Positions 16,569-25,048 of a stretch of DNA of 64,000 bases are shown in pieces; position 1 is the first letter of the stretch; every line of letters begins with the position of its first letter. Made by a program: the position numbers and the translations under genes. The notes below the pieces were generated by a model that did no database searches, was not told where the DNA came from, and saw nothing but the letters and a program-made list of their open reading frames with translations. This DNA comes from Erythrobacteraceae bacterium E2-1 Yellow Sea (GTDB taxonomy: Bacteria > Pseudomonadota > Alphaproteobacteria > Sphingomonadales > Sphingomonadaceae), in the NCBI GenBank assembly GCA_014983025.1, contig JADCLP010000008.1, positions 1 to 64,000 of the forward strand, written 5' to 3'.

Positions 16569-17189
16569 ATGGCTGATGCAAAGATCATCGAAGGTGCTGA
16601 TGTAACGGCGATTGCCGATTGGATAGAGGTGAGGCTGCGGCGCGCGCTGGACGCTTGCGAAGGGCCGGTGGCGATCTGCGTTCCGGGCGGGTCGACACCC
16701 TTTCCCATTCTAGAATGCTTGGTGCGGCGTGACCTCGAATTTACCCGTTTGCAGGTCTGGCCTGGGGATGACCGGATCGTGGCAGAAGACAACAGTGCTT
16801 CCAACACGGGGAAACTGCGTGCCCTGCTTGAACCGGTCGGGGCGCAGGTTGTGGGACTGGACATGGCAGCGCGTCCGCCGCATTTCGCGCTGACATGGTT
16901 GGGTATGGGTGGGGATGGGCATATCGCATCGCTCTTCCCCAATACGGATCCGCAGATGGATGATCCGCAAGCCGTGCGGCGGTTGACACCCGACCCGCTG
17001 CCGCCAGAGGCACCGTATGACCGGATCACTCTGACAATCCCCGCCTTGCTCAACAGCGATGAAGTGCTGTTCGTGATCCGAGGGGATGACAAGCGCGCCG
17101 TGTTTGATGCAGCACTGAACGGCGAACATGATCTGCCGATTGCGCGCTTGTTGGCTGCTGCCAACCTGCCCGTCACCTGCTTCACCTGA
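16569..17189 (+). CDS. pgl: 6-phosphogluconolactonase
   Basis: The 206-residue protein starts at 16569. It has the family motifs CVPGGSTPFPILECL (about 35-50) and the active-site block GMGGDGHIASLFPNT (about 115-130). It hydrolyses 6-phosphogluconolactone in the second step of the oxidative pentose phosphate and Entner-Doudoroff routes. The usual neighbours zwf and edd are not in this window. At about 206 residues it is slightly shorter than the typical 225-250. It converges with dinB, whose stop lies 7 bases away. Confidence 0.9.
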   Translation: MADAKIIEGADVTAIADWIEVRLRRALDACEGPVAICVPGGSTPFPILECLVRRDLEFTRLQVWPGDDRIVAEDNSASNTGKLRALLEPVGAQVVGLDMAARPPHFALTWLGMGGDGHIASLFPNTDPQMDDPQAVRRLTPDPLPPEAPYDRITLTIPALLNSDEVLFVIRGDDKRAVFDAALNGEHDLPIARLLAAANLPVTCFT

Positions 17190-17196
17190 CGATCGA

Positions 17197-18321
17197 TCAG
17201 AGCAGTAATGACAATTGCGCGTCATCGCGCGGTTCGTCCTTTTTCTCCGCTCCTTCCAGGTTTGACAGCGTCAGCCCCATCAACCGGATCGGCATGGGCA
17301 GCGGCAGCAATTCTTCCAGCAGACCATGCGAGATCTCTGAAAATTCTGCCTTGCCTGAAACCCACTGGGGTACTGATCGTGCGCGGGTTACCTGCTGAAA
17401 ATCGGTATATTTCATCTTCAACGTTACCGTGCGACCGCGCGCCTCAGTTTTCTCGATACTTTCCCATACGATATCGATAATATTGCCCAATGTTTCGCGC
17501 AGGGCAGGGCCGGAAGAAATATCTTCGCTGAAAGTCCGCTCGCCACCCACAGATTTGCGGATGCGATGCGCGCGCACGGGGCGCAGATCAATCCCGCGTG
17601 CCGCACGGTAAAGGTAATCGGCGAAGCTGCCAAAGTTTTCGCGCAGAAAGGCTATGTCCTTTGTCGCCAGATCTGCGCCCGTTTCAATCCCCAGACGTGC
17701 CATTTTTTCTGCACCCTTTGGCCCCACGCCATGAAAACGCCGCACAGGCAGGCTTGCGACAAAGCGCGCGCCCTGCCCGGGACGGATCACGCAGATCCCG
17801 TCAGGTTTGTTCTGGTCGCTTGCCAGTTTGGCCAGGAATTTGTTGTAGCTTACCCCCGCACTGGCGGTGAGGCCGGTGGTTTCGCGTATGTCCTGCCGGA
17901 TCAATTCGGCGATGCGGGTGGCAGAACCGATCCCAAGCAGATCGTCAGTAACATCCAGATAGGCTTCATCCAGACTCAGCGGTTCGACATGCGGAGTATG
18001 CTTGTGGAAGATGGTACGAATTTGCCGTGATGCTTCCTTATAGGCATCAAAGCGATGGCGCACGAAGATGAGGTCAGGGCACAGCCGTTTTGCCGTGACA
18101 GAGGGCATGGCGCTGCGCACGCCGAATCTGCGCGCTTCATAACTGGCGGCGGCCACCACGCCGCGCCCGCCCGCACCGCCCACAGCTATAGGTTTGCCAC
18201 GCAGGTCTGGATTGTCGCGCTGTTCCACGCTGGCGAAGAAGGCATCCATATCGACATGGATGATCTTGCGCAGGCCTGCGGCCTCCTCATCCTCTACGTC
18301 AACCATGGCTTTTTCTCGCAT
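17197..18321 (-). CDS. dinB: DNA polymerase IV (Y-family translesion polymerase)
   Basis: The 374-residue protein has the Y-family catalytic motifs HVDMDAFFASVEQRDNP (first metal-binding Asp and the steric gate region) and SLDEAYLDVT (Asp-Glu pair), a helix-hairpin-helix stretch (FHGVGPKGAEKMARLGI) and a C-terminal little-finger domain. It copies across damaged bases with low fidelity. The C-terminus (DDAQLSLLL) carries a QLSLL beta-clamp binding motif of the usual type. The second Met (residue 6) is an alternative start. The gene diverges from the MFS exporter with only about 20 bases between start codons. Confidence 0.95.
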   Translation of the reverse strand: MREKAMVDVEDEEAAGLRKIIHVDMDAFFASVEQRDNPDLRGKPIAVGGAGGRGVVAAASYEARRFGVRSAMPSVTAKRLCPDLIFVRHRFDAYKEASRQIRTIFHKHTPHVEPLSLDEAYLDVTDDLLGIGSATRIAELIRQDIRETTGLTASAGVSYNKFLAKLASDQNKPDGICVIRPGQGARFVASLPVRRFHGVGPKGAEKMARLGIETGADLATKDIAFLRENFGSFADYLYRAARGIDLRPVRAHRIRKSVGGERTFSEDISSGPALRETLGNIIDIVWESIEKTEARGRTVTLKMKYTDFQQVTRARSVPQWVSGKAEFSEISHGLLEELLPLPMPIRLMGLTLSNLEGAEKKDEPRDDAQLSLLL

Positions 18322-18342
18322 CCATTACGCAAAGATAGCCAC

Positions 18343-19656
18343 ATGGGTTGCATTTCGCAACCATCTACCCCAACTGCGCCAATTGTGCAGACGCGAAGAA
18401 ACCTCCCCTCCTCCGACGAACGCCCAATCGCAGATGCTGCTCATGGCCGTATCATCCGCAATCGTGAACTTATCTGGATGATGGCGCTGCTGATGGCATG
18501 CAATGCCTTTGGGATTGATGCCATTCTGCCTGCGCTCGATGAGCTTTCCAGCAGCCTGGGCGCCTCAGGAAATTCGCGCCAGTTCGTGATTGGGGCCTAT
18601 CTTCTGGCAGCAGGGTTCGGCACGCTGATGCCTGGCGCATTTGCTGACAGGTTTGGTAGGCGGCCCGTGCTGTTTGTGGCGCTCATCTGCTACATCGTGT
18701 TCTCGATTGCCTGTGCCATGGCCAACAGTTTTGATGGGCTGATTGTGTTGCGCGCGATACAAGGTTTTTCTGCAGCTGGTATCGTCGCCCTGCCACCTGC
18801 GATCATCCGTGATCGGGTGGGCGGGGATCGCATGGCCCGGATGATGAGCCTGATCTTCGTGATCTTCCTTCTTGTGCCGGCGATAGCTCCCACGATCGGG
18901 CAGGGCGTGATGCATCTGTTCGAAAGCTGGCGATATATCTTTGTCTCTATGGCAATAATGGGTCTGGCAATGCTGGTGTGGGTTTATTTTCGGCTGCCGG
19001 AAACCCTGCATGAAGATGACCGTCAGGAAATCCGTATCGGTGTCATTGCACGCAATATGCATCGCGGTGTCAGCAACCGCGGAACTATAGGTTACACGCT
19101 GGGCGGGGCAGTGGTTTTTGGCGCCCTGTTCGGCTTCATCAATTCATCACAGCAATTGATTGGCGAAGCTTTTGGCGCAGGGGATAATTTCCCCCTGATT
19201 TTTGCCTTTTGCGCAGGCTGCATGTCACTGGCCAACTGGTCCAATTCACGTATCGTTGAATTATATGGGGCAAAGCGCGTCAGCCATGTCGCGCTGTTCC
19301 TGTTTATCATGGTCGCGATTGCGCAACTTTGGTTTGCCAACCAGCCTGATGAAGCCTTGTGGACTTTCGTACCACTCATGGCCGCCAATATGAGCTTGTT
19401 GGGCTTTATCGGTGCCAATTTCGGTTCCATTGCCATGCAACCTTTTCGCCATATTGCGGGGGCGGCATCCAGTGCGCAGAGTTTTCTGCGTATGGTAACT
19501 GGGGCTGTATTGGGGGCCAGTATCGGTTTTGCCTATGATGGTACGGCGCGCCCACTGGCTGCATCACTGTTGGTCTGTGCAGCCATATCCCTGCTTTTTG
19601 TATTGTTTTCCGAACGCGGAATCCTGTTTGGCCCGCCCCAGGAAGAAGAAGACTAG
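18343..19656 (+). CDS. Bcr/CflA-type MFS drug exporter
   Basis: The protein has 437 residues from the ATG at 18343; the frame is open further upstream but only through dinB. It has 12 predicted membrane segments and the MFS motif A, GAFADRFGRRPVL, between TM2 and TM3, with the Bcr/CflA-type start MMALLMACNAFGIDAILPAL. Members export drugs, dipeptides or other small molecules by proton antiport. The N-terminal 40 residues before TM1 are polar and poorly conserved. The stop codon overlaps that of the convergent crtB by 4 bases. Confidence 0.85.
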   Translation: MGCISQPSTPTAPIVQTRRNLPSSDERPIADAAHGRIIRNRELIWMMALLMACNAFGIDAILPALDELSSSLGASGNSRQFVIGAYLLAAGFGTLMPGAFADRFGRRPVLFVALICYIVFSIACAMANSFDGLIVLRAIQGFSAAGIVALPPAIIRDRVGGDRMARMMSLIFVIFLLVPAIAPTIGQGVMHLFESWRYIFVSMAIMGLAMLVWVYFRLPETLHEDDRQEIRIGVIARNMHRGVSNRGTIGYTLGGAVVFGALFGFINSSQQLIGEAFGAGDNFPLIFAFCAGCMSLANWSNSRIVELYGAKRVSHVALFLFIMVAIAQLWFANQPDEALWTFVPLMAANMSLLGFIGANFGSIAMQPFRHIAGAASSAQSFLRMVTGAVLGASIGFAYDGTARPLAASLLVCAAISLLFVLFSERGILFGPPQEEED

Positions 19657-20621
19657 TCTGCGTGAATTTGTGCCAGGATATCGCGCCGGTTCAGCCGCGG
19701 CATTGGCTGTGGCATAGGGTGCGACTTGCGCAAGGCATCAACAAAGGCACCTGCGATATGGGCCAGTTTCTGCCCAGTTGAGGTGGTTACGCGGCTGTGC
19801 CAGGCTTGGGCACCGCGCCGCCCCACTTCCTCACCAATTTCGCCATAGATCCGCGCTGCGGCATGGATCGCCCAACGCTGGCGAAGGTTCAATGCAGCCG
19901 TGCCCACCAGCCCCGCCATACGATATTGCCGTGCCAGTGTGACCAGTTTTGCGGCCATGGCAGCCAGTTCGTTGCGGTGATGCGGTTTGGTGTGCTGACC
20001 GGGTTCAATATCCTGCTGGGCCAGCCATTCCAGCGGCAGATAACAGCGCCCGGCCGCATCATCTTCCACCAGATCGCGCGCAATATTGGCAAGCTGAAAG
20101 GCAATGCCCAGATCACAGGCCCTATCCAGCGTTTCCTCGTCATCATAAGGGACGCCCATCACCAGCGCCATCATCACGCCCACCGCGCCTGCTACGTGAT
20201 AGCAATAGCGCAGCAAATCATCCTCTGTCCGGGGGCGCCATTCCTTGGCATCCAGCGCAAAGCCGGTGATGACATCTTCCGCCATTTCGCGCGTCAGCCC
20301 GCATTCGGAAGCGACCAGACCCATGGCGTCAAATGCAACATCGCCAGTCGAGTTTCCAGCAAATGCCTGATCGGTTAATAGCCTGATGCCATTAACGCGC
20401 TGGATGGCGTCTTTCTGATCGCCCAGCGATCCGCCCAGTTCCTGAACATCGGCAATATCATCGCAACGGCGGCACCAGGCATAAAGCAACCAGCTGCGTT
20501 CACGCGTGGTACGGTCAAACAGCCATGACGCCGCGTTGAAGCTTTTCGATCCTTGCGCGATATAACGGCGAGCCTTTTGCACAAGTATGGCACGCGGGTA
20601 CTTACCACCTGCTTCGCTCAC
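19653..20621 (-). CDS. crtB: Phytoene synthase
   Basis: I place the start at the GTG at 20621, which overlaps the stop codon of the upstream LOG gene (GTGA), giving 322 residues; an upstream ATG would lie inside that gene. Both Asp-rich motifs of squalene/phytoene synthases are present, YAWCRRCDDIAD and ANIARDLVEDDAAGRCYLP. The enzyme condenses two geranylgeranyl diphosphates into phytoene, the first committed carotenoid step. It is the last gene of the leftward crtY-crtI-LOG-crtB operon. Confidence 0.95.
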   Translation of the reverse strand: MSEAGGKYPRAILVQKARRYIAQGSKSFNAASWLFDRTTRERSWLLYAWCRRCDDIADVQELGGSLGDQKDAIQRVNGIRLLTDQAFAGNSTGDVAFDAMGLVASECGLTREMAEDVITGFALDAKEWRPRTEDDLLRYCYHVAGAVGVMMALVMGVPYDDEETLDRACDLGIAFQLANIARDLVEDDAAGRCYLPLEWLAQQDIEPGQHTKPHHRNELAAMAAKLVTLARQYRMAGLVGTAALNLRQRWAIHAAARIYGEIGEEVGRRGAQAWHSRVTTSTGQKLAHIAGAFVDALRKSHPMPQPMPRLNRRDILAQIHAD

Positions 20622-21199
20622 AAATCGTCCGCCTTCATCCGGAATATCGGCGTGTGTGGCTGGTAATCCGCCATTTTGCACAGCAGATCGGGCATGGTTT
20701 CCGCAGCGATCAAAATGCCCTGATGGGCCGGACGGACAAAGCCTACCTCTGCCATTTGGCGGTTAAAGGCGATCAGATGATCATAAAAGCCAAAGGTGTT
20801 GAGCAGGCCCACCGGCTTGGTATGATAACCCAGCTGGGCCCAGCTCATGGCTTCCCACAATTCATCCATTGTACCGACCCCGCCGGGAATGGTGACGAAA
20901 CCATCGGAAAGATCGGTAAAACGCTGCTTGCGTTCATGCATGCCGGAAACGGTGATCAGTTCGGTGCAGTCATGATTGGCAACCTCGCTATTGGCCAGCG
21001 CATCGGGGATCACGCCAATCACCTCGCCACCCGCCTCCAATGCGCCACTTGCCACGGCACCCATCAGGCCCAAACGGCCCCCGCCATAGACCACGCCAAT
21101 CCCGCGATGTGCCAGCACCGCCCCGACATCGCGTGCCAGTTCCATATAGCGCGGATCGGCCGGACTGGCAGAGCCGCAATACACGGCAAGGCGCTTCAT
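20618..21199 (-). CDS. LOG-family phosphoribohydrolase (TIGR00730)
   Basis: The 193-residue Rossmann-fold protein has the LOG signature PGGVGTMDELWE and the N-terminal CGSASPADPRY. Family members split cytokinin nucleotides or, more generally, nucleoside 5'-monophosphates into base and ribose 5-phosphate. The gene lies in the carotenoid operon with 4-base overlaps on both sides (ATGA with crtI, GTGA with crtB), so it is translated with those enzymes. A biochemical link to carotenoid synthesis is not obvious; it may simply be a passenger held by translational coupling. Confidence 0.9.
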   Translation of the reverse strand: MKRLAVYCGSASPADPRYMELARDVGAVLAHRGIGVVYGGGRLGLMGAVASGALEAGGEVIGVIPDALANSEVANHDCTELITVSGMHERKQRFTDLSDGFVTIPGGVGTMDELWEAMSWAQLGYHTKPVGLLNTFGFYDHLIAFNRQMAEVGFVRPAHQGILIAAETMPDLLCKMADYQPHTPIFRMKADDL

Positions 21200-22779
21200 G
21201 CGGATTGCTCCACCATCAAATCATCCAGCATCAGCCGTGCAGTGGCCTTGGCACTGCCAACCACGCCGGGGATGCCCGCGCCCGGATGCGTGCCTGCGCC
21301 GACAAGATAGAAATTGCTGATCACATCGTCACGATTATGCCCGCGGAACCACGCGCTCTGCGTCAGCAACGGTTCCAGGCTGAAGGCGCTGCCCAGATAG
21401 GCATTGAGGTCCAGATTGAAATCCTTGGGTGCGTAATGGAATTTGGTCACGATCCGGTCATGTATATCCGGGATCAACCGCCGCCCGACTTCGTCCAGAA
21501 TGCGCTTTTCCAGCATGGGGCCGATCTGGTCCCAATCCACTGCCAGCTTGCCCTGATGCGCCACGGGGATGAGAGCATAGAATGTGCTCTTGCCCTTGGG
21601 GGCCATGCTCGGGTCTGTCACCGTGGGATGGTGCAGGTAGATCGAGAAATCTGCCGGCAAAACGCCGTGTTCGTAAATATCTTCCAGCAATCCACGATAG
21701 CGCGGGCCGAACAGGATCATGTGATGCGGGATACCGGGCCAGCTGCCTTCCAGCCCGAAATGGACCACGAACAGCGACGGGCTAAAGCGTTTCTTCGCCA
21801 GACTTGCGGCATAATCATGCCCGCGCTTTGTGCCGCCCAACAGATCACGATAGCTATGCATGATGTCGGCATTGCTGGCGACCGCATCGAAGCGTTGACG
21901 CCAACCGCTTTGGGTTTGCACCTCGCTCACCTTGTTGCCCACAGTGTGCACTTTCACCACAGGGTCGCCCATGCGAACCGTGCCGCCAAGCCGTTCAAAA
22001 TGGCGGATCATGCCCGCCACCAGCCGGTTGGTACCGCCACGCGCCCACCACACGCCGCCATCCTTTTCCAGCTTGTGGATCAGGGCGTAGATCGCGCTGG
22101 TCGTCATCGGGTTGCCACCCACCAGCAGCGTGTGGAATGACAATGCTTCGCGCAATTGCTCATTCTCGATAAAGCTGGACACCATGGAATAGACGCTGCG
22201 CCAGGCCTGTTTCTTCATCAGGGCAGGGGCGGCCTTGATCATGCTTTGAAAGTTCAAAAAGGGGACATGGCCCAGCCGGACATACCCTTCGTGATAGACA
22301 CCTTCAGCGTATTCCAGAAAACGCTGGTATCCGGCCACATCCACCGGGTCTAGCTTGGCAATCTCTCGCGCCAGGCCTTCCTCATCATTCGAATAATCGA
22401 AATTGGTCCCGTCTGGCCAATTGAGGCGATAGAACGGGCTGACAGGCATCAGTTCCACATCTTGCGCCATGTCGTGGCCGCTCAGCTGCCATAGCTCTTT
22501 CAGGCAGGCAGGGTCGGTGATGACGGTGGGCCCTGCATCGAAAGTGAAACCCTCCCTTTCCCAGTAATAGGCGCGGCCACCAGGCTTGTCGCGCGCTTCC
22601 ACCAATGTGGTCGCCACCCCTGCGCTTTGCAGGCGGATAGCCAATGCCAACCCGCCAAAGCCCGCGCCAATCACACAGGCGCTGCGACCTTCATAGGCGG
22701 CTGATGAGGTCGATGTGGTCAACGGCCCTTCAGCCATGCCGGGAAGGAAAGGGGCACCGGTGGTGTCTGATGCGATCAT
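21196..22779 (-). CDS. crtI: Phytoene desaturase
   Basis: The ATG at 22779 overlaps the crtY stop codon (ATGA) and gives 527 residues; a longer frame from 22827 would extend into crtY and is less likely. It has the N-terminal FAD-binding motif CVIGAGFGGLALAIRLQ, EARDKPGGRAY, and the C-terminal CrtI signature GAGTHPGAGIPGVVGSAK. It introduces double bonds into phytoene to give lycopene or a related product, with FAD as cofactor, and is probably membrane-associated. Confidence 0.95.
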   Translation of the reverse strand: MIASDTTGAPFLPGMAEGPLTTSTSSAAYEGRSACVIGAGFGGLALAIRLQSAGVATTLVEARDKPGGRAYYWEREGFTFDAGPTVITDPACLKELWQLSGHDMAQDVELMPVSPFYRLNWPDGTNFDYSNDEEGLAREIAKLDPVDVAGYQRFLEYAEGVYHEGYVRLGHVPFLNFQSMIKAAPALMKKQAWRSVYSMVSSFIENEQLREALSFHTLLVGGNPMTTSAIYALIHKLEKDGGVWWARGGTNRLVAGMIRHFERLGGTVRMGDPVVKVHTVGNKVSEVQTQSGWRQRFDAVASNADIMHSYRDLLGGTKRGHDYAASLAKKRFSPSLFVVHFGLEGSWPGIPHHMILFGPRYRGLLEDIYEHGVLPADFSIYLHHPTVTDPSMAPKGKSTFYALIPVAHQGKLAVDWDQIGPMLEKRILDEVGRRLIPDIHDRIVTKFHYAPKDFNLDLNAYLGSAFSLEPLLTQSAWFRGHNRDDVISNFYLVGAGTHPGAGIPGVVGSAKATARLMLDDLMVEQSA

Positions 22780-23981
22780 GCCACCGCTCCCACGCTCAAA
22801 CGCGGTCCCCGGCTGGCAAGTGCACATAAGGCGCGATGCAGCGGGACAGGCGGCTTGCCCATGAGAATGCGTGCGCGGTCAAGGCCGGGGGATTTGGCAG
22901 CATAGAAACGTTCGATAAGCGGATCGGGCAATGAATAAAACCTTTCGAACACACTGACCCTGCGTTCGGGCAAAGCCGCACCCATCAGCATCCTGCCCAG
23001 CATGCGGTAATAGCCGGTTGATCGCCAATGCGACAGTGCGCGATCTTTGCATAGCCGGGCAAGTGCTGCTGCAGAATGATCAGTGGTATTGGCAATGGCC
23101 AGAGCTGTTTCGACCGCAAAGGGCAAGGTATAACTGGTCAAGGGATGCGTAAATCCTGCACCGGCACCAGCCCGCGCGACGCCGGGAATTGCGGCTGTAT
23201 TCTGCCAGCGGGTAAAATCCCCACCCGTAATAACCGGAAGGACACCCGTTTCTTCTTCAACCACATCACCATGCCAGCCGGACGCAGCAGCATATTCAGC
23301 GATGCGCGCGGCCAGCAGGTCCCGATCCAATGATGGTTCATCGGCGTAATAGGTATCTTCAATGAACAGTTCGCGCTCGCCCAAAGGCAGGACATAGACA
23401 AAGCGATATGCATGGCCATTTCCAGCAGGTGCCAGCTGCGGCAAGGTGGCGTCCATAATGATCGGGCGGGTCAGGCCATGTGGGGTGCCAAATCGCAGGC
23501 GCTGTCCCAGGAACACCTGCCAGCCGCCTTCAAGATATGATGTTGGTTGAAATCCGCAGCAATCAATAACGGCATTTGCGGCGATTTGCGTACCGTCTGA
23601 CAGGGTGACATCATTTGCGCTGACTGTGGTTGCAGACCGCCCCAGATACAGCTTTTCGGCGGGCAGGTATTGCCGCAGGGCAGCATCAAAATCTGTACTC
23701 GCCAAGGAATGATAGGGTGTATTCAGCGCACGCGTGTGGTGCGGGAAGCGCACATCATAACCACTGTGCCATGTCGCGTGTTCAAACGCCTGCATCAGCG
23801 CCGCGCCATTTGCCGACAGGTCACTGGCAAACCAGCTCCAGCGGTGATTGCCGCCCAGTACATTACCGGCTTCGACCAGGGCCACCGCCAAATCTGGGCG
23901 CGCACGGCGAAGCGCCAGCGCGATCAACCCGCCAGCAAGTCCGCCACCCACCACAGCTATGTCGATCTTGCGCCGGTCCAT
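22776..23981 (-). CDS. crtY: Lycopene beta-cyclase (CrtY type)
   Basis: From the Met at 23981 the product has 401 residues, starting MDRRKIDIAVVGGGLAGGLIAL with the dinucleotide-binding fold of flavin-dependent lycopene cyclases; the frame extends upstream to 24065 but that part does not resemble the family. It cyclises the ends of lycopene to beta-rings, making beta-carotene, the precursor of the hydroxylated carotenoids of this group. It is the first gene of the carotenoid operon. Its upstream region (about 78 bases) is shared with the divergent mipA-like gene. Confidence 0.9.
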   Translation of the reverse strand: MDRRKIDIAVVGGGLAGGLIALALRRARPDLAVALVEAGNVLGGNHRWSWFASDLSANGAALMQAFEHATWHSGYDVRFPHHTRALNTPYHSLASTDFDAALRQYLPAEKLYLGRSATTVSANDVTLSDGTQIAANAVIDCCGFQPTSYLEGGWQVFLGQRLRFGTPHGLTRPIIMDATLPQLAPAGNGHAYRFVYVLPLGERELFIEDTYYADEPSLDRDLLAARIAEYAAASGWHGDVVEEETGVLPVITGGDFTRWQNTAAIPGVARAGAGAGFTHPLTSYTLPFAVETALAIANTTDHSAAALARLCKDRALSHWRSTGYYRMLGRMLMGAALPERRVSVFERFYSLPDPLIERFYAAKSPGLDRARILMGKPPVPLHRALCALASRGPRLSVGAVA

Positions 23982-24059
23982 TGGGCATAGGCAGTAGGGC
24001 AGGTGGTCACGGTTCGCAACATGGCTTGTGCTTACGGGAATATGTGTCATCACTGTGCA

Positions 24060-24944
24060 ATGCATCGAATAGTTGCATCTACTGCCATTTTCGCGCTGTC
24101 CCTGCTGGCGGCCCTTCCCACGAATGCGCAGGACACGCAGGAAGCGCAGGCCCTATTTGGCGGTACCGAGCCGCGGGATACAGAAACAGTCTTTGATGAT
24201 ACCTGGTTGGCCATCGGCTTCGGTGTGCGGATCAACAGCAGTTATGATGGGTCGGATGATTACGTCACCTATGCACTGCCGGCACTGGCCGGGAGCATAG
24301 AGGGTATTGAGTTCAGCCCACGCGCGGCAGGGCTGGCCGTGACGTTGTTGGAAACGGACCTGTCCCGCAATGTCGAATTCACTGCCGGGCCTGTGGGGCG
24401 TCTGCGTGCCAATCGTGTCCGCAAGATTAAGGATCCGGTTGTGGCAGCTGCCGGGAAGCTGGATACGGCTGTGGAGCTGGGCGTGGATATGGGCCTCACC
24501 TTCAAGAGGGTGCTGACCAAATATGATCGCATTTCCATTGGCACAGATGTGCGGTGGGATGTGGCGGGCGCGCATAGCGGTTTCGTTCTTGATCCCGGTA
24601 TTGCCTATCGTACGCCCTTGAGCAGGGGCATCGTGCTGGGCCTGTCAGCAGGCGGGCAATATGCCGATGGCGAATATATGCGTTATTACTATTCGGTCAC
24701 TCCGATACAAAGCGCGGGCAGTGGCCTGCCGCAATTCAGTGCCAATGCGGGATGGTTCAAGGCGGGTGGAGCAGTGGCGCTGGGCGTGGATCTGGATGGC
24801 AATCTGGACAATGGCGGCTTTGTGCTGGGTGTCCTGGCGGGCTATTCCCGTATGCTGGGGGATGCAGCGCGATCGCCCTATACCTCCATCCGTGGGGACG
24901 CGGACCAATTCCATGTCGCGGGCGGTGTTGGCTTTATCTTCTGA
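24060..24944 (+). CDS. MipA/OmpV-family outer membrane protein
   Basis: The protein has 294 residues from the ATG at 24060 (MHRIVASTAIFALSLLAAL), with a signal peptide ending at TNAQ (about residue 24). The mature protein has the MipA/OmpV pattern: an N-terminal GFGVRINSSYDGSDDYVTY, alternating strands and a C-terminal aromatic residue (GGVGFIF), consistent with a beta-barrel. MipA proteins have been described as scaffold partners of murein hydrolases and as porin-like proteins; the function here is not known. It diverges from crtY. Confidence 0.8.
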   Translation: MHRIVASTAIFALSLLAALPTNAQDTQEAQALFGGTEPRDTETVFDDTWLAIGFGVRINSSYDGSDDYVTYALPALAGSIEGIEFSPRAAGLAVTLLETDLSRNVEFTAGPVGRLRANRVRKIKDPVVAAAGKLDTAVELGVDMGLTFKRVLTKYDRISIGTDVRWDVAGAHSGFVLDPGIAYRTPLSRGIVLGLSAGGQYADGEYMRYYYSVTPIQSAGSGLPQFSANAGWFKAGGAVALGVDLDGNLDNGGFVLGVLAGYSRMLGDAARSPYTSIRGDADQFHVAGGVGFIF

Positions 24945-24987
24945 CCGTTGGTCGAACACCATCATCCCTTGATAGTGACCGTCTTGC

Positions 24988-25003
24988 CGCGCCATATGGC
25001 GCG
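24988..25003. repeat. 16-bp perfect palindrome
   Basis: CGCGCCATATGGCGCG is self-complementary over all 16 bases, and TTGC on the left with CAA on the right extends the symmetry imperfectly. It sits between the mipA-like stop and the DUF885 start (45 bases before the ATG). There is no T-run, so a regulator binding site is as likely as a terminator. Confidence 0.5.
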
Positions 25004-25048
25004 CAATATGCCCTTAGTTTGACGTAACTTTTGCAAACGGGACTTTGC

